A DNA stretch of 64,000 nucleotides from an uncultured Lachnospiraceae bacterium (GCA_910585605.1 CAJUFL010000008.1:20767-84766); one strand, 5' to 3'; positions 1 through 8,987 are shown, counted from the first letter of the stretch. The notes: a model not told the origin generated them from the sequence alone. Translations and numbers: made by a program.

Positions 1-7
1 GTTTCAT
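1..7 (-). CDS. Possible start codon of a gene running off the left edge
   Basis: Read on the minus strand, an ATG at 7-5 follows the purine-rich GGAAAGGAC at a usual distance, and a TATAAT box lies about 25 bases further upstream (32-37). Only two codons (Met-Lys) are inside the window, so nothing can be said about the product. The call rests only on the site arrangement. Confidence 0.3.
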
Positions 8-31
8 TATTTAGTCCTTTCCTAAAGCACA

Positions 32-60
32 ATTATAATATACATATTATTATATATGAA
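32..60 (-). promoter_or_regulatory. Weak sigma-A promoter candidate for the left-edge gene
   Basis: Minus-strand TATAAT at 37-32 with TTCATA at 60-55, spacer 17. The -35 box matches consensus at only four of six positions. The surrounding 100 bases are extremely AT-rich, so chance matches are likely. Confidence 0.3.
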
Positions 61-403
61 AATATTATTATATTATAATGTGTGCATTATGATTATTGTG
101 TTCTCATTTAAACTGATGTTATATTACATCCTTTTTTGCTTTTTGTAAATAGAATAAAAACGACATATTGTCTAATAATCAGAAAATATGTCTTATTAAT
201 TATATTTTGTATATTCAATTATCTAAATTATCTTTCATTCTCCATCATATATACACAATTTTTTCTTTTCTAATCCTGTATTTTTTGTCGTTACCCTAAT
301 CCAACGATGAGAAACACGCTTTGCAAATTTTTCTCGTTTGCGGGCGACTCCAAATTGGAATGCAGGCATTTCAGCTTAGCTCATGTCTTCCGCACAATAA
401 CAA

Positions 404-435
404 AAAACCGTCATTTTTTTCAAAATGACGGTTTT
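404..435 (-). terminator. Terminator of the L,D-transpeptidase gene
   Basis: A perfect 14-base inverted repeat (404-417 with 422-435, four-base loop) lies 34 bases past the stop codon. On the minus strand the stem runs into CGGTTTTTTG, a good intrinsic terminator. Confidence 0.85.
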
Positions 436-468
436 CTAAACATTTATCAGCCCAACGAAATGTCTATA

Positions 469-1602
469 CTATTTAAATGCCGGATCTGTCGGATCCCATG
501 TATGTCTGGAACTTAACTTTGCTGCCTTCGGCTTATCAAAAGGTCCCGGATTCTTCTTATTATTATAGATGATAACCTTTGTCCCTATTTTACAATTATC
601 ATAAATCCACTTTGCATCTCCTGCCGTTAACCGGATACAGCCATGGGAAGCCATCGTTCCAAGTTTGTTATAGGCAGATACATTCAGGGATCTATTGTCT
701 CTTTCCCTATCATAGTATACTGAATGGAACAAAATATCAAATGTAAGATGTTCGCACCACTGCCCCCAGGACGGTCCCATTAATTCATGCCAGCGTAGCT
801 TGTCTCTAATCTTAAAGGTTCCTATCGGCGTCTCTTTACCTGCTGATGATACAAATGCCACAACCGGTATCGTATATCCTCTTAATCCATCCTTCGCATA
901 TACAGTCACACAGCTCGCAGTACGGTTTACACGAATCAGATATGAAGATTTTTGTTTCTTTGTAAGCTTTTTCCTCACATCCTGCTGCAACTGTCCCTTT
1001 TTATTAAAGAAGTATTTGTATTTATCTACATAATTCCAGCCGGTTAACGCATTAAAGTTATCTTTGTCAAAATAATAACGCTTATTCTTGCTATTACGGT
1101 ACCAGCCGGATTTTAAAGTATATGTATCTGTAAAATAATAATATTTGCCATCTACTTTATTAACCCCTTCTTTCTCATACCGTTCTCCATTTTTCTTCTG
1201 AAAATAATAATACTGCTTCTTTACCTTGATAATACCTGTTTTCATCGTATGTTTCTTGGTAAAGTAGTAGGTTTTGCCATCAATTGTCCGCATACCCTTT
1301 TTAGTATAAAGAGTACCATCCGTATTAAAATAATAGAGTTGTCCATCAATAAGCTTGACGCCCTTTACCTTTTTCCCATTTACATAATAACTTGTCTTAT
1401 CATCATTCCATCCATTCGTAACCGTATCACCCTGATTCTGATCTGCTGTAGTCGGCTGTTCCGTTGTTGCTGTTTGATCATTCTTTGGTGTCTCCGGTTC
1501 TGATTTAATTACCGTATCTGCTTTTGCAATATTCCCTATCAACAGTAATCCACATAATACGAAACACATCAGAAGATAACTGTCTTTTAAAATTTTTTTC
1601 AT
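469..1602 (-). CDS. Secreted L,D-transpeptidase with cell-wall-binding repeats
   Basis: This 377-residue protein starts with a signal peptide (about residues 1-28). A Thr/Gln-rich linker follows, then five or six choline-binding-like repeats (about 65-210) with GW...YYF spacing. The C-terminus is a YkuD-type L,D-transpeptidase domain (about 215-350) with the diagnostic SHGCIRL motif; the catalytic cysteine is Cys322. Such enzymes form 3-3 peptidoglycan cross-links or attach proteins outside the membrane, and the repeats would anchor it to a wall polymer. AGGAG precedes the ATG, and the gene has its own promoter (1663-1691) and terminator, so it is monocistronic. The catalytic class is clear from the motif; the exact acyl acceptor and the repeat ligand are not known. 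Confidence 0.9.
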   Translation of the reverse strand: MKKILKDSYLLMCFVLCGLLLIGNIAKADTVIKSEPETPKNDQTATTEQPTTADQNQGDTVTNGWNDDKTSYYVNGKKVKGVKLIDGQLYYFNTDGTLYTKKGMRTIDGKTYYFTKKHTMKTGIIKVKKQYYYFQKKNGERYEKEGVNKVDGKYYYFTDTYTLKSGWYRNSKNKRYYFDKDNFNALTGWNYVDKYKYFFNKKGQLQQDVRKKLTKKQKSSYLIRVNRTASCVTVYAKDGLRGYTIPVVAFVSSAGKETPIGTFKIRDKLRWHELMGPSWGQWCEHLTFDILFHSVYYDRERDNRSLNVSAYNKLGTMASHGCIRLTAGDAKWIYDNCKIGTKVIIYNNKKNPGPFDKPKAAKLSSRHTWDPTDPAFK

Positions 1603-1662
1603 ACTATACGCTCCTATAACTTTAAACTGGATTATTTGTCTTGTTTCCTTTAACAGTTTCTT

Positions 1663-1691
1663 ATTATATTACCAAACAATCCACATTTCAA
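1663..1691 (-). promoter_or_regulatory. Sigma-A promoter of the L,D-transpeptidase gene
   Basis: Minus-strand TTGAAA (1691-1686), exactly 17 bases, then a perfect TATAAT (1668-1663). Transcription would start near 1656, leaving a leader of about 54 bases. It lies between the GH5 stop and this gene, making the gene an independent unit. Confidence 0.75.
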
Positions 1692-1720
1692 GGGCTTCGA
1701 CAAAACTTGCAGAATCTTCA

Positions 1721-3073
1721 TTATTTCTTCACTTTTATCTTTTTTACTTTGCTATACGAACTGTAATACGTCTTGCCATTCTGCTTCTTATATGCCCTCA
1801 CTTTTATATAATACGTTTTGCCTTTTTTCAATTTTGTCAGTGTATAAACTGTCTTCTTTCCTGTCTTTTTCTTTGCCTTTGCAAATTTTTTACTGGTTCC
1901 ATAACGAATCTGATATCCATCTGCACCTTTCACCTTTTGAATGGTAACCTTAATCTTTCTGCCCTTTCCATTCACAGCTTTAATCGTTGGCTTTGACAAT
2001 TTCACAGTCTGACCGGGAACTGGACTTTGCTCTCCTCTGGACCGGTACTGACCAAAAACCCACTTGCCGGCAGGGGACAGATCAGAGGACCTCCATCCGC
2101 TTTTCTTTCCGGTTCCTGATTTTAAAAGGGATGCCGTTTCTGCCTTATTACTGAGGCTCCATGCAAAATAACTGATCTGGTTGGCATCCAGCAGATCCAG
2201 CCACTTCTTCGCCTCTCCTGTATTCATACTCCCAGCTCCACTGGCCTCTGACACACCAAATTCGGTTACCATGACCGGCAGTCCGTTAGCCAGTGCTGTT
2301 TTGAATTTTTCCCGGTAACTCTCCTTATGTGTAGCAGAATAAAAATGAAGCGTATACATTATATTATCATAAGAAAGCGGTGACTTTGATGCCACATCTA
2401 CATCCTGTGACCAATTCGGTGTTCCCACAATAATCACGGCATCCTTATCATTTGCACGAATGACCGGAATGATCGTTTTGGCATATGTGGTAATGTCTGA
2501 CCACGTAGTCCCTCCATTTGGTTCATTGCAGATTTCATACAGTACATTATCATAATCAGCATATTTCTTTGACATTTCTTCAAAGAATGCCTTTGCCTGT
2601 TTTTTGTATTTATTGGGATTCTGGTCATTTAATACATGCCAGTCAATGATCACATACATTCCAAGTTCTGAAGCTGCCGTTACCCCTGTATGAATCCTCT
2701 CTTTTAAAGTCTTTTGCACCATACTTTGAGACTCAGGTGCTGAACCTTTATCACAGTATCCATAATACTCTGTTGTATACATGGCAAGCCGTACTGCATT
2801 TACACCATAATCATCCCGCAGGGTCTGAAAAGCGGCCTTTGAGATATATGGATACCCCACATCCCAGTTGATTCCATGGGTGCTGACACCTCTAAGAACA
2901 ACTTCCTTACCAGTCTTCTGACTCACCAGCCTGGTTCCTGATACCGACAAGGCACCATTTTCTTCCACTGCACCAGCCATAACCAGCTTTCCATGCAACA
3001 GCAAAAGTATTGTCAAAAAAAGCAGTCCCCATATAATATGTCCCTGTTTCATGCGATACCTGTTTTCTTTCAT
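1721..3073 (-). CDS. Secreted GH5-family glucanase (cellulase-like) with C-terminal Fn3-like domain
   Basis: This 450-residue protein has an N-terminal signal peptide (about 8-35) and a glycoside hydrolase family 5 barrel (about 40-345). The family residues are visible: the acid/base in YEICNEPNG (Glu184), the nucleophile in VTEFG (Glu271), and the supporting DWH and LHFYS motifs. This arrangement resembles bacterial endo-beta-1,4-glucanases such as the Bacillus EglS type. A basic fibronectin-type-III-like domain follows (about 360-450). The ATG comes one base after the upstream gene's TAG, and its AGGAGG lies inside that gene's last codons, so translation is probably coupled. It could cut dietary cellulose or an endogenous surface glycan; its place among wall genes makes the second worth considering, as inference only. 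Confidence 0.88.
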   Translation of the reverse strand: MKENRYRMKQGHIIWGLLFLTILLLLHGKLVMAGAVEENGALSVSGTRLVSQKTGKEVVLRGVSTHGINWDVGYPYISKAAFQTLRDDYGVNAVRLAMYTTEYYGYCDKGSAPESQSMVQKTLKERIHTGVTAASELGMYVIIDWHVLNDQNPNKYKKQAKAFFEEMSKKYADYDNVLYEICNEPNGGTTWSDITTYAKTIIPVIRANDKDAVIIVGTPNWSQDVDVASKSPLSYDNIMYTLHFYSATHKESYREKFKTALANGLPVMVTEFGVSEASGAGSMNTGEAKKWLDLLDANQISYFAWSLSNKAETASLLKSGTGKKSGWRSSDLSPAGKWVFGQYRSRGEQSPVPGQTVKLSKPTIKAVNGKGRKIKVTIQKVKGADGYQIRYGTSKKFAKAKKKTGKKTVYTLTKLKKGKTYYIKVRAYKKQNGKTYYSSYSKVKKIKVKK

Positions 3074-3074
3074 C

Positions 3075-5666
3075 CTATTCTCCTCCTTTTCTCATGACAC
3101 CTTTTTTGTCAAAATAATATCTTTTCTTCCTGATCGTTTTCCACCCGGTCTGCATCACACCCTGTTTGTTAAAGTAATACTTTTTCTTCTTGATTGTCTT
3201 CCACCCGGTCTGCATCACACCCTGTTTGCCAAAATAATACTTTTTCTTCTTGATCGTCTTCCACCCGGTCTGCATCACACCCTGTTTGCCAAAATAATAC
3301 TTTTTCTTTTTGATCGCCTTCCACCCGGTCTGCATCACACCCTGTTTATCAAAATAATACTTTTTCTTCTTGATTGTTTTCCACCCGGTCTGTGCTGCCC
3401 CTTGTGTATCAAAATAATATCTTTTCCCTGAAATATTCCGCCATCCAGTTGACATAATACCATTTTTATTAAAATAATAACGCTTGGCTTCAATTATCTG
3501 CCAACCGGTAGATGCCAGTGTACCACCAGAATTAAAATAATACTGTCTTCCGTCAATCGTCTGCCAGCCAGTTAACATCACTCCATTTATGTCAAAATAA
3601 TATTGATATCCCGCCAGACTCTGCCAACCAGTTAACATAACACCATCTTTATCAAAATAATACTTTTTCCCATCAATCATCTGCCAGTCAGTCAATATCC
3701 CATTTTCGTTCTGATAATATATCTTTCCTTTGATCTCTTGCCAGCCGTTCACTTTTTTGCCGTTCTTTCCAATATAATAATTTCTGCCATCAATCTGACA
3801 GAATTGATCGGACAGCATTCTTCCATTATCATAATAAGAAATGCTGCCATCCACGTCCACAAATGGTCCATTTGGAATAACCTTAACAGAATAGCTTCCC
3901 GAAACTCCGTCATAGGATACCGCCGTGATTACCGCCTCACCCGGTGAAACTCCTTTCACTCTTCCGTTAATATCTACAGCAGCAACTGACGGATTACTGC
4001 TTGTCCACTCCTGAATCCGTTTATTTGTGGCATTATCAGGCAGTACCGATACCTTTAGATCAACCTTTTCACTATACATCTTACCGTTCACCATGGACAA
4101 ATGCATCACCGGTTCGCCGTTTATATGAATCTCCTTTACAGGAACATAAAATAAATCCGCTGGGAGTGTATAAGAATAAATCCGCTGCTCACAATTCTGA
4201 TATCCCACACTATCCTCGTCTACTCTCTGGTTTCTGGTGGCATACCGGAACTGACCTTTCTGATATGTGAGCCCATAAATCAATTCATTTTCAGCAAGCT
4301 GGGGGGTGCATACCGTCAGCTTGTCACCGTTCCTGAACCCATAAGCATATATATTTTTACTGTCATGATATAGAACATAGCTATCCGTTACCGCCATTTT
4401 TGCCCCATTCATATAATTCCAGCTGTCAGTTTCAGACAGTTCCAAATCCGTAACTTTAACCGTGTCGGCTATCAGCCCGGAAGTAGTGCGAAATCTCGTC
4501 CGGTAAAGACATCCGTCATCCCCTATATAATAATAAGCTTCCTTACAATAAAATATCCCGCTGTTTACCTGATTCCAAAAAGCATCATCATATGCAGTTC
4601 CCTGACAGGTTCTGTCCGTATTTTCTACAACATGGTTCAAAAAACTGTCCTGTCCTTTCAGAAAATACTGATGATTAACATTTCCCAAAGTATCCCAGTT
4701 GGGATCATCCCAGGTACAATCTACATAATAACTGCTTCCGCTCAAGGTAATCGTATTCCAGACATGATCCGTATTAGATGCAAACCCGACATTTTCAATT
4801 CCCGCGGCCTCCAATAAATACTTATAAGAAAGTGCATATCCCTGACAGACTGCCATCCCATTTACCAAAGTTCCGTAAATATCATAATCTGAATCCGGAA
4901 TCCGACTGCCAGCTGGATCTTTTTTATATTCCAGATATGCCGCATAGTCATACTGTGTATTTAAGATCAGATACTCATGAATCATAAGTGCCTTTTCCAC
5001 ACTGCTCATTCCGTTTACCAATACAGACGAAAGTATATTTTCTTTTTGTGTTTCTACCTGTGCAATCAATCCTCTGATCTTATCCCTTTGGGGAATATAT
5101 TCCTTTTTCGTTTCTGAGACAGTAACCGTATCCTGATATTCATAAAAGCCACAGCAATAATTTACAATCTCTGTAGGATCTGTATCGGATAACGGAAAAG
5201 TATTCACTTTATATCCGTTTCTGATATAAAACAATTCCGGATTGCTGTTTATCACATCAGAAATCACTTCTTTAAACTCTTCCCTTGTAAGTGCAAATTC
5301 TGCCACATCAATCTGCTTTTCCAAAGCTGTCATACCGTTATATAACATTCTGGCACATTCTCTTTTTCTATCCTCCAATGTCTCATTATCGTTTCCTCTG
5401 GCAATTGCCACAGCTTTTTGTTTTTCCAAAAGGCTGTCAGCATTCCTTGTTCCTGATGACAAATAAAATGAAATAGATTCTACATCCTCTCTATCAAAAT
5501 TATAATGATTATGAAATATTGAGAAACCTCCCGTCTGAAGCAATTTCATTTCCTCATTATAGCAGCCATCCGTACCCTTTACCGCCGCATTGACCTTCAT
5601 TATATTTGCAAAAATACCAGATAAGATTCCCGCTCCTGCTATTATCAACAACATAAGCCTTCTCAT
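3075..5666 (-). CDS. Secreted transglutaminase-like protein with Ig-like domain and 11 wall-binding repeats
   Basis: 863 residues from the ATG at 5666, chosen because GGAAGGGG precedes it and a signal peptide follows at once; the open frame extends 54 codons further upstream but without signal character. A transglutaminase/cysteine-protease-like core is clear: Cys274 in AVCQGYA, His301 in SNTDHVWN and Asp316 in YYVDCTW form the usual triad. A Big_2-like Ig domain follows (about 530-605). The last third consists of 11 repeats of 20 residues (GW..I..KYYF..G pattern), the final five nearly identical. It lies downstream of the LCP gene and is translationally coupled to the GH5 gene. It may cross-link or cleave wall proteins or peptides; the substrate is unknown. 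Confidence 0.85.
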   Translation of the reverse strand: MRRLMLLIIAGAGILSGIFANIMKVNAAVKGTDGCYNEEMKLLQTGGFSIFHNHYNFDREDVESISFYLSSGTRNADSLLEKQKAVAIARGNDNETLEDRKRECARMLYNGMTALEKQIDVAEFALTREEFKEVISDVINSNPELFYIRNGYKVNTFPLSDTDPTEIVNYCCGFYEYQDTVTVSETKKEYIPQRDKIRGLIAQVETQKENILSSVLVNGMSSVEKALMIHEYLILNTQYDYAAYLEYKKDPAGSRIPDSDYDIYGTLVNGMAVCQGYALSYKYLLEAAGIENVGFASNTDHVWNTITLSGSSYYVDCTWDDPNWDTLGNVNHQYFLKGQDSFLNHVVENTDRTCQGTAYDDAFWNQVNSGIFYCKEAYYYIGDDGCLYRTRFRTTSGLIADTVKVTDLELSETDSWNYMNGAKMAVTDSYVLYHDSKNIYAYGFRNGDKLTVCTPQLAENELIYGLTYQKGQFRYATRNQRVDEDSVGYQNCEQRIYSYTLPADLFYVPVKEIHINGEPVMHLSMVNGKMYSEKVDLKVSVLPDNATNKRIQEWTSSNPSVAAVDINGRVKGVSPGEAVITAVSYDGVSGSYSVKVIPNGPFVDVDGSISYYDNGRMLSDQFCQIDGRNYYIGKNGKKVNGWQEIKGKIYYQNENGILTDWQMIDGKKYYFDKDGVMLTGWQSLAGYQYYFDINGVMLTGWQTIDGRQYYFNSGGTLASTGWQIIEAKRYYFNKNGIMSTGWRNISGKRYYFDTQGAAQTGWKTIKKKKYYFDKQGVMQTGWKAIKKKKYYFGKQGVMQTGWKTIKKKKYYFGKQGVMQTGWKTIKKKKYYFNKQGVMQTGWKTIRKKRYYFDKKGVMRKGGE
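3100..3790 (-). repeat. Tandem 60-base repeats coding for wall-binding modules
   Basis: About eleven copies of a 60-base unit, each coding for 20 residues. The copies at about 3120-3400 are almost identical in DNA (recurring CCACCCGGTCTGCATCACAC), while those from 3430 upward have diverged. The pattern indicates recent unit duplication at the gene's 3' end. The reading frame stays open throughout, so these are coding repeats. Confidence 0.9.
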
Positions 5667-5763
5667 ATCATCCGACCCCTTCCTACTATCCCTCTTATTT
5701 ATAAATGCTCCTGCTAATAAAGAAACTTTATCCATAAAATATCTGTTATTTAATAATTCAATA

Positions 5764-5785
5764 ACCCCGCTGCAAGCAGCGGGGT
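5764..5785. terminator. Strong hairpin between the LCP and transglutaminase genes
   Basis: CCCCGCTGC (5765-5773) pairs perfectly with GCAGCGGGG (5776-5784) around a two-base loop, plus one A-T pair. It lies about 90 bases past the LCP stop and about 100 before the next start. The following T-tract is poor on both strands, so it may be a weak terminator, an attenuator or part of a dispersed element. Confidence 0.5.
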
Positions 5786-5872
5786 ATTTTAGCTCCTCGC
5801 GGCACTCATCAAATACCATTACATACACTTTTACCTGACTTGTTACTCACGAGATTTAATATCTGTTTTATT

Positions 5873-6991
5873 TTATTGTCCTGAGTTGGTCTGTGTGGGA
5901 GCCTCCGTTGTCTTATCCTCCGTAAACTCATCACCTATTCCCGTCTCATTTGTAATATCTGCACTGATTCTTTGTACCTGTGAAGACGGCGTATAATCCG
6001 TATCTTCCGGGAACAGAAACTCATGCAGATGCCTTACATTACTGAGCAGATCTGCCGGCACTACAACACTTCCTTTTGATCCCAGTGTAGGTGTCTGGTT
6101 AGAAAGCGGAAAACCAATATTATCTCCCAGATCATATTCAAACAAATCTGCCGCAAGCTTTATAAGCTGCCCATTTGTCATATTCGTTGCAACCTGTGGA
6201 AACACTTCATTGATAACATCCTCAATGGTGGAAAGATTGGACTCCTTTGCCTTTGCAATCATTGCTGAAATCACTGCCCTCTGTCTCTGGGTTCTCTCAA
6301 AATCTCCGTTACCTACTTTACGGATTCTTGCATAGGCAGTTGCCTGTGCTCCATTTAAAGTCTGCTCTCCTGCCGACCATACACCATCGGAAGCAATTCC
6401 TGTTACTTCAATCTGTTCCTGTAGATTATGATTCAGATTATTAAGCTCATTCTCCTTTACATTAATCGTAATTCCTCCTAATGCATCAATTGCATTGGTC
6501 AGTGCCTTGAAATCAACTGACACATAATCCGTTATATTCAAATCCAGATTCCTGTTCAGTGTTTCGATTGCACATGTAGGTCCTCCAAGAAAATACGCAT
6601 GGGTAAACTTCTGGGTGGAAGGAGTCGGTCTTGCCATCTCCATAAAACAGTCTCTATAAACAGATACCAGTTTTACTTCCTTAGAATCATTATTGATACT
6701 TGCGATAATAACAGCATCACTATGTGCCACACCTTCTCTTGTCATATCCGCTTTGTCTCTTGTATCCAACCCAAACAATGCTATCGTGGTATATCCTTTT
6801 TTCATAGTCTCTGTTACAGCATCACTAACATCAATCTCTGACTTATCCGTATCATCCGACTGCATCTTATCCAGCGTATGATTTAGATAATACCATCCAT
6901 AACCTACAACCAATCCAATAAATATTAAAATCTCCAGTAAAAGAATAATACCCAGTTTTTTATTCTTATTCTTTCTTCGTGACCTACTCAT
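5873..6991 (-). CDS. LCP (LytR-CpsA-Psr) family wall polymer ligase
   Basis: This 372-residue protein has a lysine/arginine-rich cytoplasmic start, one membrane anchor (about 13-36) and an extracellular LCP domain (about 68-250). Family landmarks include ALFGLDTRD, the HSDAVII segment, SVYRDCF (the conserved polyprenyl-phosphate-binding arginine region) and the QTLNGAQATAYARIRKVGNGDFERTQRQR-type region with conserved arginines. LCP enzymes transfer undecaprenyl-linked polymers such as teichoic acids or capsules to peptidoglycan. The C-terminal tail is low-complexity and Thr-rich. AGGAGG precedes the ATG. The gene lies 35 bases after glmS and is probably cotranscribed with it. The many polymer-building genes in the window supply plausible substrates. 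Confidence 0.92.
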   Translation of the reverse strand: MSRSRRKNKNKKLGIILLLEILIFIGLVVGYGWYYLNHTLDKMQSDDTDKSEIDVSDAVTETMKKGYTTIALFGLDTRDKADMTREGVAHSDAVIIASINNDSKEVKLVSVYRDCFMEMARPTPSTQKFTHAYFLGGPTCAIETLNRNLDLNITDYVSVDFKALTNAIDALGGITINVKENELNNLNHNLQEQIEVTGIASDGVWSAGEQTLNGAQATAYARIRKVGNGDFERTQRQRAVISAMIAKAKESNLSTIEDVINEVFPQVATNMTNGQLIKLAADLFEYDLGDNIGFPLSNQTPTLGSKGSVVVPADLLSNVRHLHEFLFPEDTDYTPSSQVQRISADITNETGIGDEFTEDKTTEAPTQTNSGQ

Positions 6992-7026
6992 GAAACTAAA
7001 TCCTCCTATATGTTTCCTTCTCTCTT

Positions 7027-8853
7027 CTACTCTACCGTAACAGATTTTGCAAGATTCCTTGGTTTATCAACATCTAACCCTTTTGATACAGAAACATAAT
7101 AGCCAAATAACTGTAATGGTATCACTGCAAGCGATGGTGCAAAACATGGATGTGTCTTTGGAATGTACACAGTAAAATCCGATGTATCTTCCATTACGCA
7201 ATTTCCCTTATTCGTCAGTGTAAAGATGTAACCGCCTCTGGTTCTTACTTCTACAATGTTACTAATCATCTTTTCATACAAATCCGGCTGCGTAACGACT
7301 GCAACCGTTAAAATCCCATCCTCAATCAGAGAAATGGTTCCGTGCTTCAGTTCACCGGCAGCATAGGCTTCGGAATGGATATAAGATATCTCTTTTAATT
7401 TTAAAGAACCCTCTAGAGCTGTTGCATAATCCACTCCTCTTCCCAGGAAAAATACATCCTGGGCATTTGCATACTTACTTGCAAACCATTGAATTCTCTC
7501 TTTATCCCCTAAAATCTCCTGAATTTTATCAGGAAGACTTTTTAATTCAGCTAACATCTGTACATATTCCTCTGAAGGTATCGTTCCTCTGATATCACCA
7601 AAGAGCATGGCCAATAAATACAGTGCAGATAATTGTGTACTATATGCCTTTGTCGTTGCCACGGAAATCTCCGGACCGGCCCATGTATATAACACATTAT
7701 CCGCTTCTCTTGCAATTGTAGAACCTACTACATTTACAACACCTAATACTTTTACTCCCAACTCCTGCGCCTTGCGGAGTGCAGCCAGAGAATCAGCTGT
7801 TTCTCCTGACTGGCTGATAATGATAACCATGGAATCCTGTTCCAGAATCGGATTGCGATAACGAAATTCTGAAGCCAGATCAACTTCAACTGGAATTCTG
7901 GTAAGCTTTTCGATAACATACTTCCCAGTTACACCTACATGATAAGCAGAACCACATCCAATTATATAAATTCTCTTGAGTTTCCGGATATCTTCCTCAG
8001 ACATCTCCAGTTCGTCAATAACAATTCTATCATCCTTGATCCTTGGACTGATGGTATCTAACACAGCCTTTGGCTGTTCATAAATCTCCTTTAACATAAA
8101 ATGTTCGTAGCCGCCCTTCTCAGCTGCTTCGATATCCCATTCAATCGTTTTTGTCTCTTTTGTAATCTGCTCCAAATCCTCATTATAAAACGAAATTCCT
8201 TCCCTTGACAACTCACAGATTTCTCCGTTTTCAATAAAATATACTTCTCTTGTATATTTTAAAATAGCCGGAACATCTGATGCAATAAAATTCCCTTCCT
8301 TGGAGGCACCTACAATCAACGGAGAATCTTTACGGACTGCATACATGTTATCTGGAAATTCTTTAAACAGAACCCCTAATGCATAGGAACCTTTTACACG
8401 ATGCATTACTTTTTCAATTGCACGGATTGGATTCCCGTCATAATAGTAATCCAGTAAATGGGCAACTACCTCTGTATCGGTATCAGATAAAAAACTATAT
8501 CCTTTTGCAATCATCTTTTCCTTCAATGGCTGATAATTCTCGATAATTCCATTATGAACGACTGCAATAGTTTTTTCTTTATTAAAATGCGGATGTGCAT
8601 TAGAAACAGACGGCTCACCATGAGTCGCCCATCTGGTATGCCCAATACCGATCGTTCCCTTCAGGCTATTGCCATCCCCTGTCAAATCCCTGAGTGCCTG
8701 CAATCTTCCTTTTGCTTTTACAATCTCAATATCATTATCACCATATACTGCAAGACCGGCCGAATCATATCCTCTGTACTCGAGCTTTGCCAAACCATTT
8801 AAAAGAATAGGTGCTGCCTGTTCTTTACCAATGTATCCAACAATACCACACAT
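7027..8853 (-). CDS. glmS: Glutamine-fructose-6-phosphate aminotransferase
   Basis: This 608-residue protein is the usual family length. The N-terminus MCGIVGYIG exposes the catalytic Cys2 of the class II glutaminase domain (about 1-220). Two SIS sugar-isomerase domains follow (about 285-425 and 455-595), with GCGSAYH and SQSGETADS phosphate-binding loops and the conserved C-terminal PRNLAKSVTVE. It makes glucosamine-6-phosphate, the first committed step to UDP-GlcNAc for peptidoglycan and wall polymers. A strong promoter (8925-8953) and GGAGGAG precede it. The leader of about 65 bases is far too short for, and shows no trace of, the glmS ribozyme that Firmicutes often have here. Confidence 0.98.
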   Translation of the reverse strand: MCGIVGYIGKEQAAPILLNGLAKLEYRGYDSAGLAVYGDNDIEIVKAKGRLQALRDLTGDGNSLKGTIGIGHTRWATHGEPSVSNAHPHFNKEKTIAVVHNGIIENYQPLKEKMIAKGYSFLSDTDTEVVAHLLDYYYDGNPIRAIEKVMHRVKGSYALGVLFKEFPDNMYAVRKDSPLIVGASKEGNFIASDVPAILKYTREVYFIENGEICELSREGISFYNEDLEQITKETKTIEWDIEAAEKGGYEHFMLKEIYEQPKAVLDTISPRIKDDRIVIDELEMSEEDIRKLKRIYIIGCGSAYHVGVTGKYVIEKLTRIPVEVDLASEFRYRNPILEQDSMVIIISQSGETADSLAALRKAQELGVKVLGVVNVVGSTIAREADNVLYTWAGPEISVATTKAYSTQLSALYLLAMLFGDIRGTIPSEEYVQMLAELKSLPDKIQEILGDKERIQWFASKYANAQDVFFLGRGVDYATALEGSLKLKEISYIHSEAYAAGELKHGTISLIEDGILTVAVVTQPDLYEKMISNIVEVRTRGGYIFTLTNKGNCVMEDTSDFTVYIPKTHPCFAPSLAVIPLQLFGYYVSVSKGLDVDKPRNLAKSVTVE

Positions 8854-8924
8854 ATACTCTCCTCCTTATTCTTCCTTCCTAATCTATATGAAAAAAACTT
8901 GATTCAAATTACAAAACTATCAAA

Positions 8925-8953
8925 ATTATATCACCATATCACAGTTTTTACAA
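8925..8953 (-). promoter_or_regulatory. Sigma-A promoter of glmS
   Basis: Minus-strand TTGTAA (8953-8948), 17-base spacer, perfect TATAAT (8930-8925). The predicted start near 8918 leaves a leader of about 65 bases before the glmS ATG. Confidence 0.75.
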
Positions 8954-8987
8954 CTTCTAAAATACTGAATAATAACGTACACCTCAT

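Larger units (their letters stand above)
1..468. other. Gene-free segment, AT-rich with one GC-richer island
   Basis: Positions 1-290 are very AT-rich and hold the left-edge promoter candidate plus a weak hairpin (GACATATT at 162-169 with AATATGTC at 185-192, followed on the minus strand by GTTTTTATT). From about 300 to 400 the composition becomes GC-richer and unlike its surroundings, without a convincing gene. The segment ends with the strong terminator at 404-435. Confidence 0.6.

Noticed and set aside
307..516. Plus-strand 69-codon frame
   Set aside because: It runs through the terminator stem and into the opposite strand of the L,D-transpeptidase gene, with no ribosome binding site; not a credible gene.
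3100..3430. Possible CRISPR array from regular 60-base repeats
   Set aside because: Units are contiguous, without spacers, and keep one long open frame with a wall-binding repeat pattern.
3051..3431. Plus-strand 126-codon frame with repeated LPPGLHHTLF units
   Set aside because: Mirror image of the coding tandem repeats of the transglutaminase-like gene; its repeats come from the other strand.
5667..5828. Longer N-terminus for the transglutaminase-like protein
   Set aside because: The extra 54 codons include a GC-rich hairpin, and the internal ATG has a good ribosome binding site followed by a signal peptide.
8854..8987. glmS ribozyme
   Set aside because: The leader is too short and lacks the conserved core.
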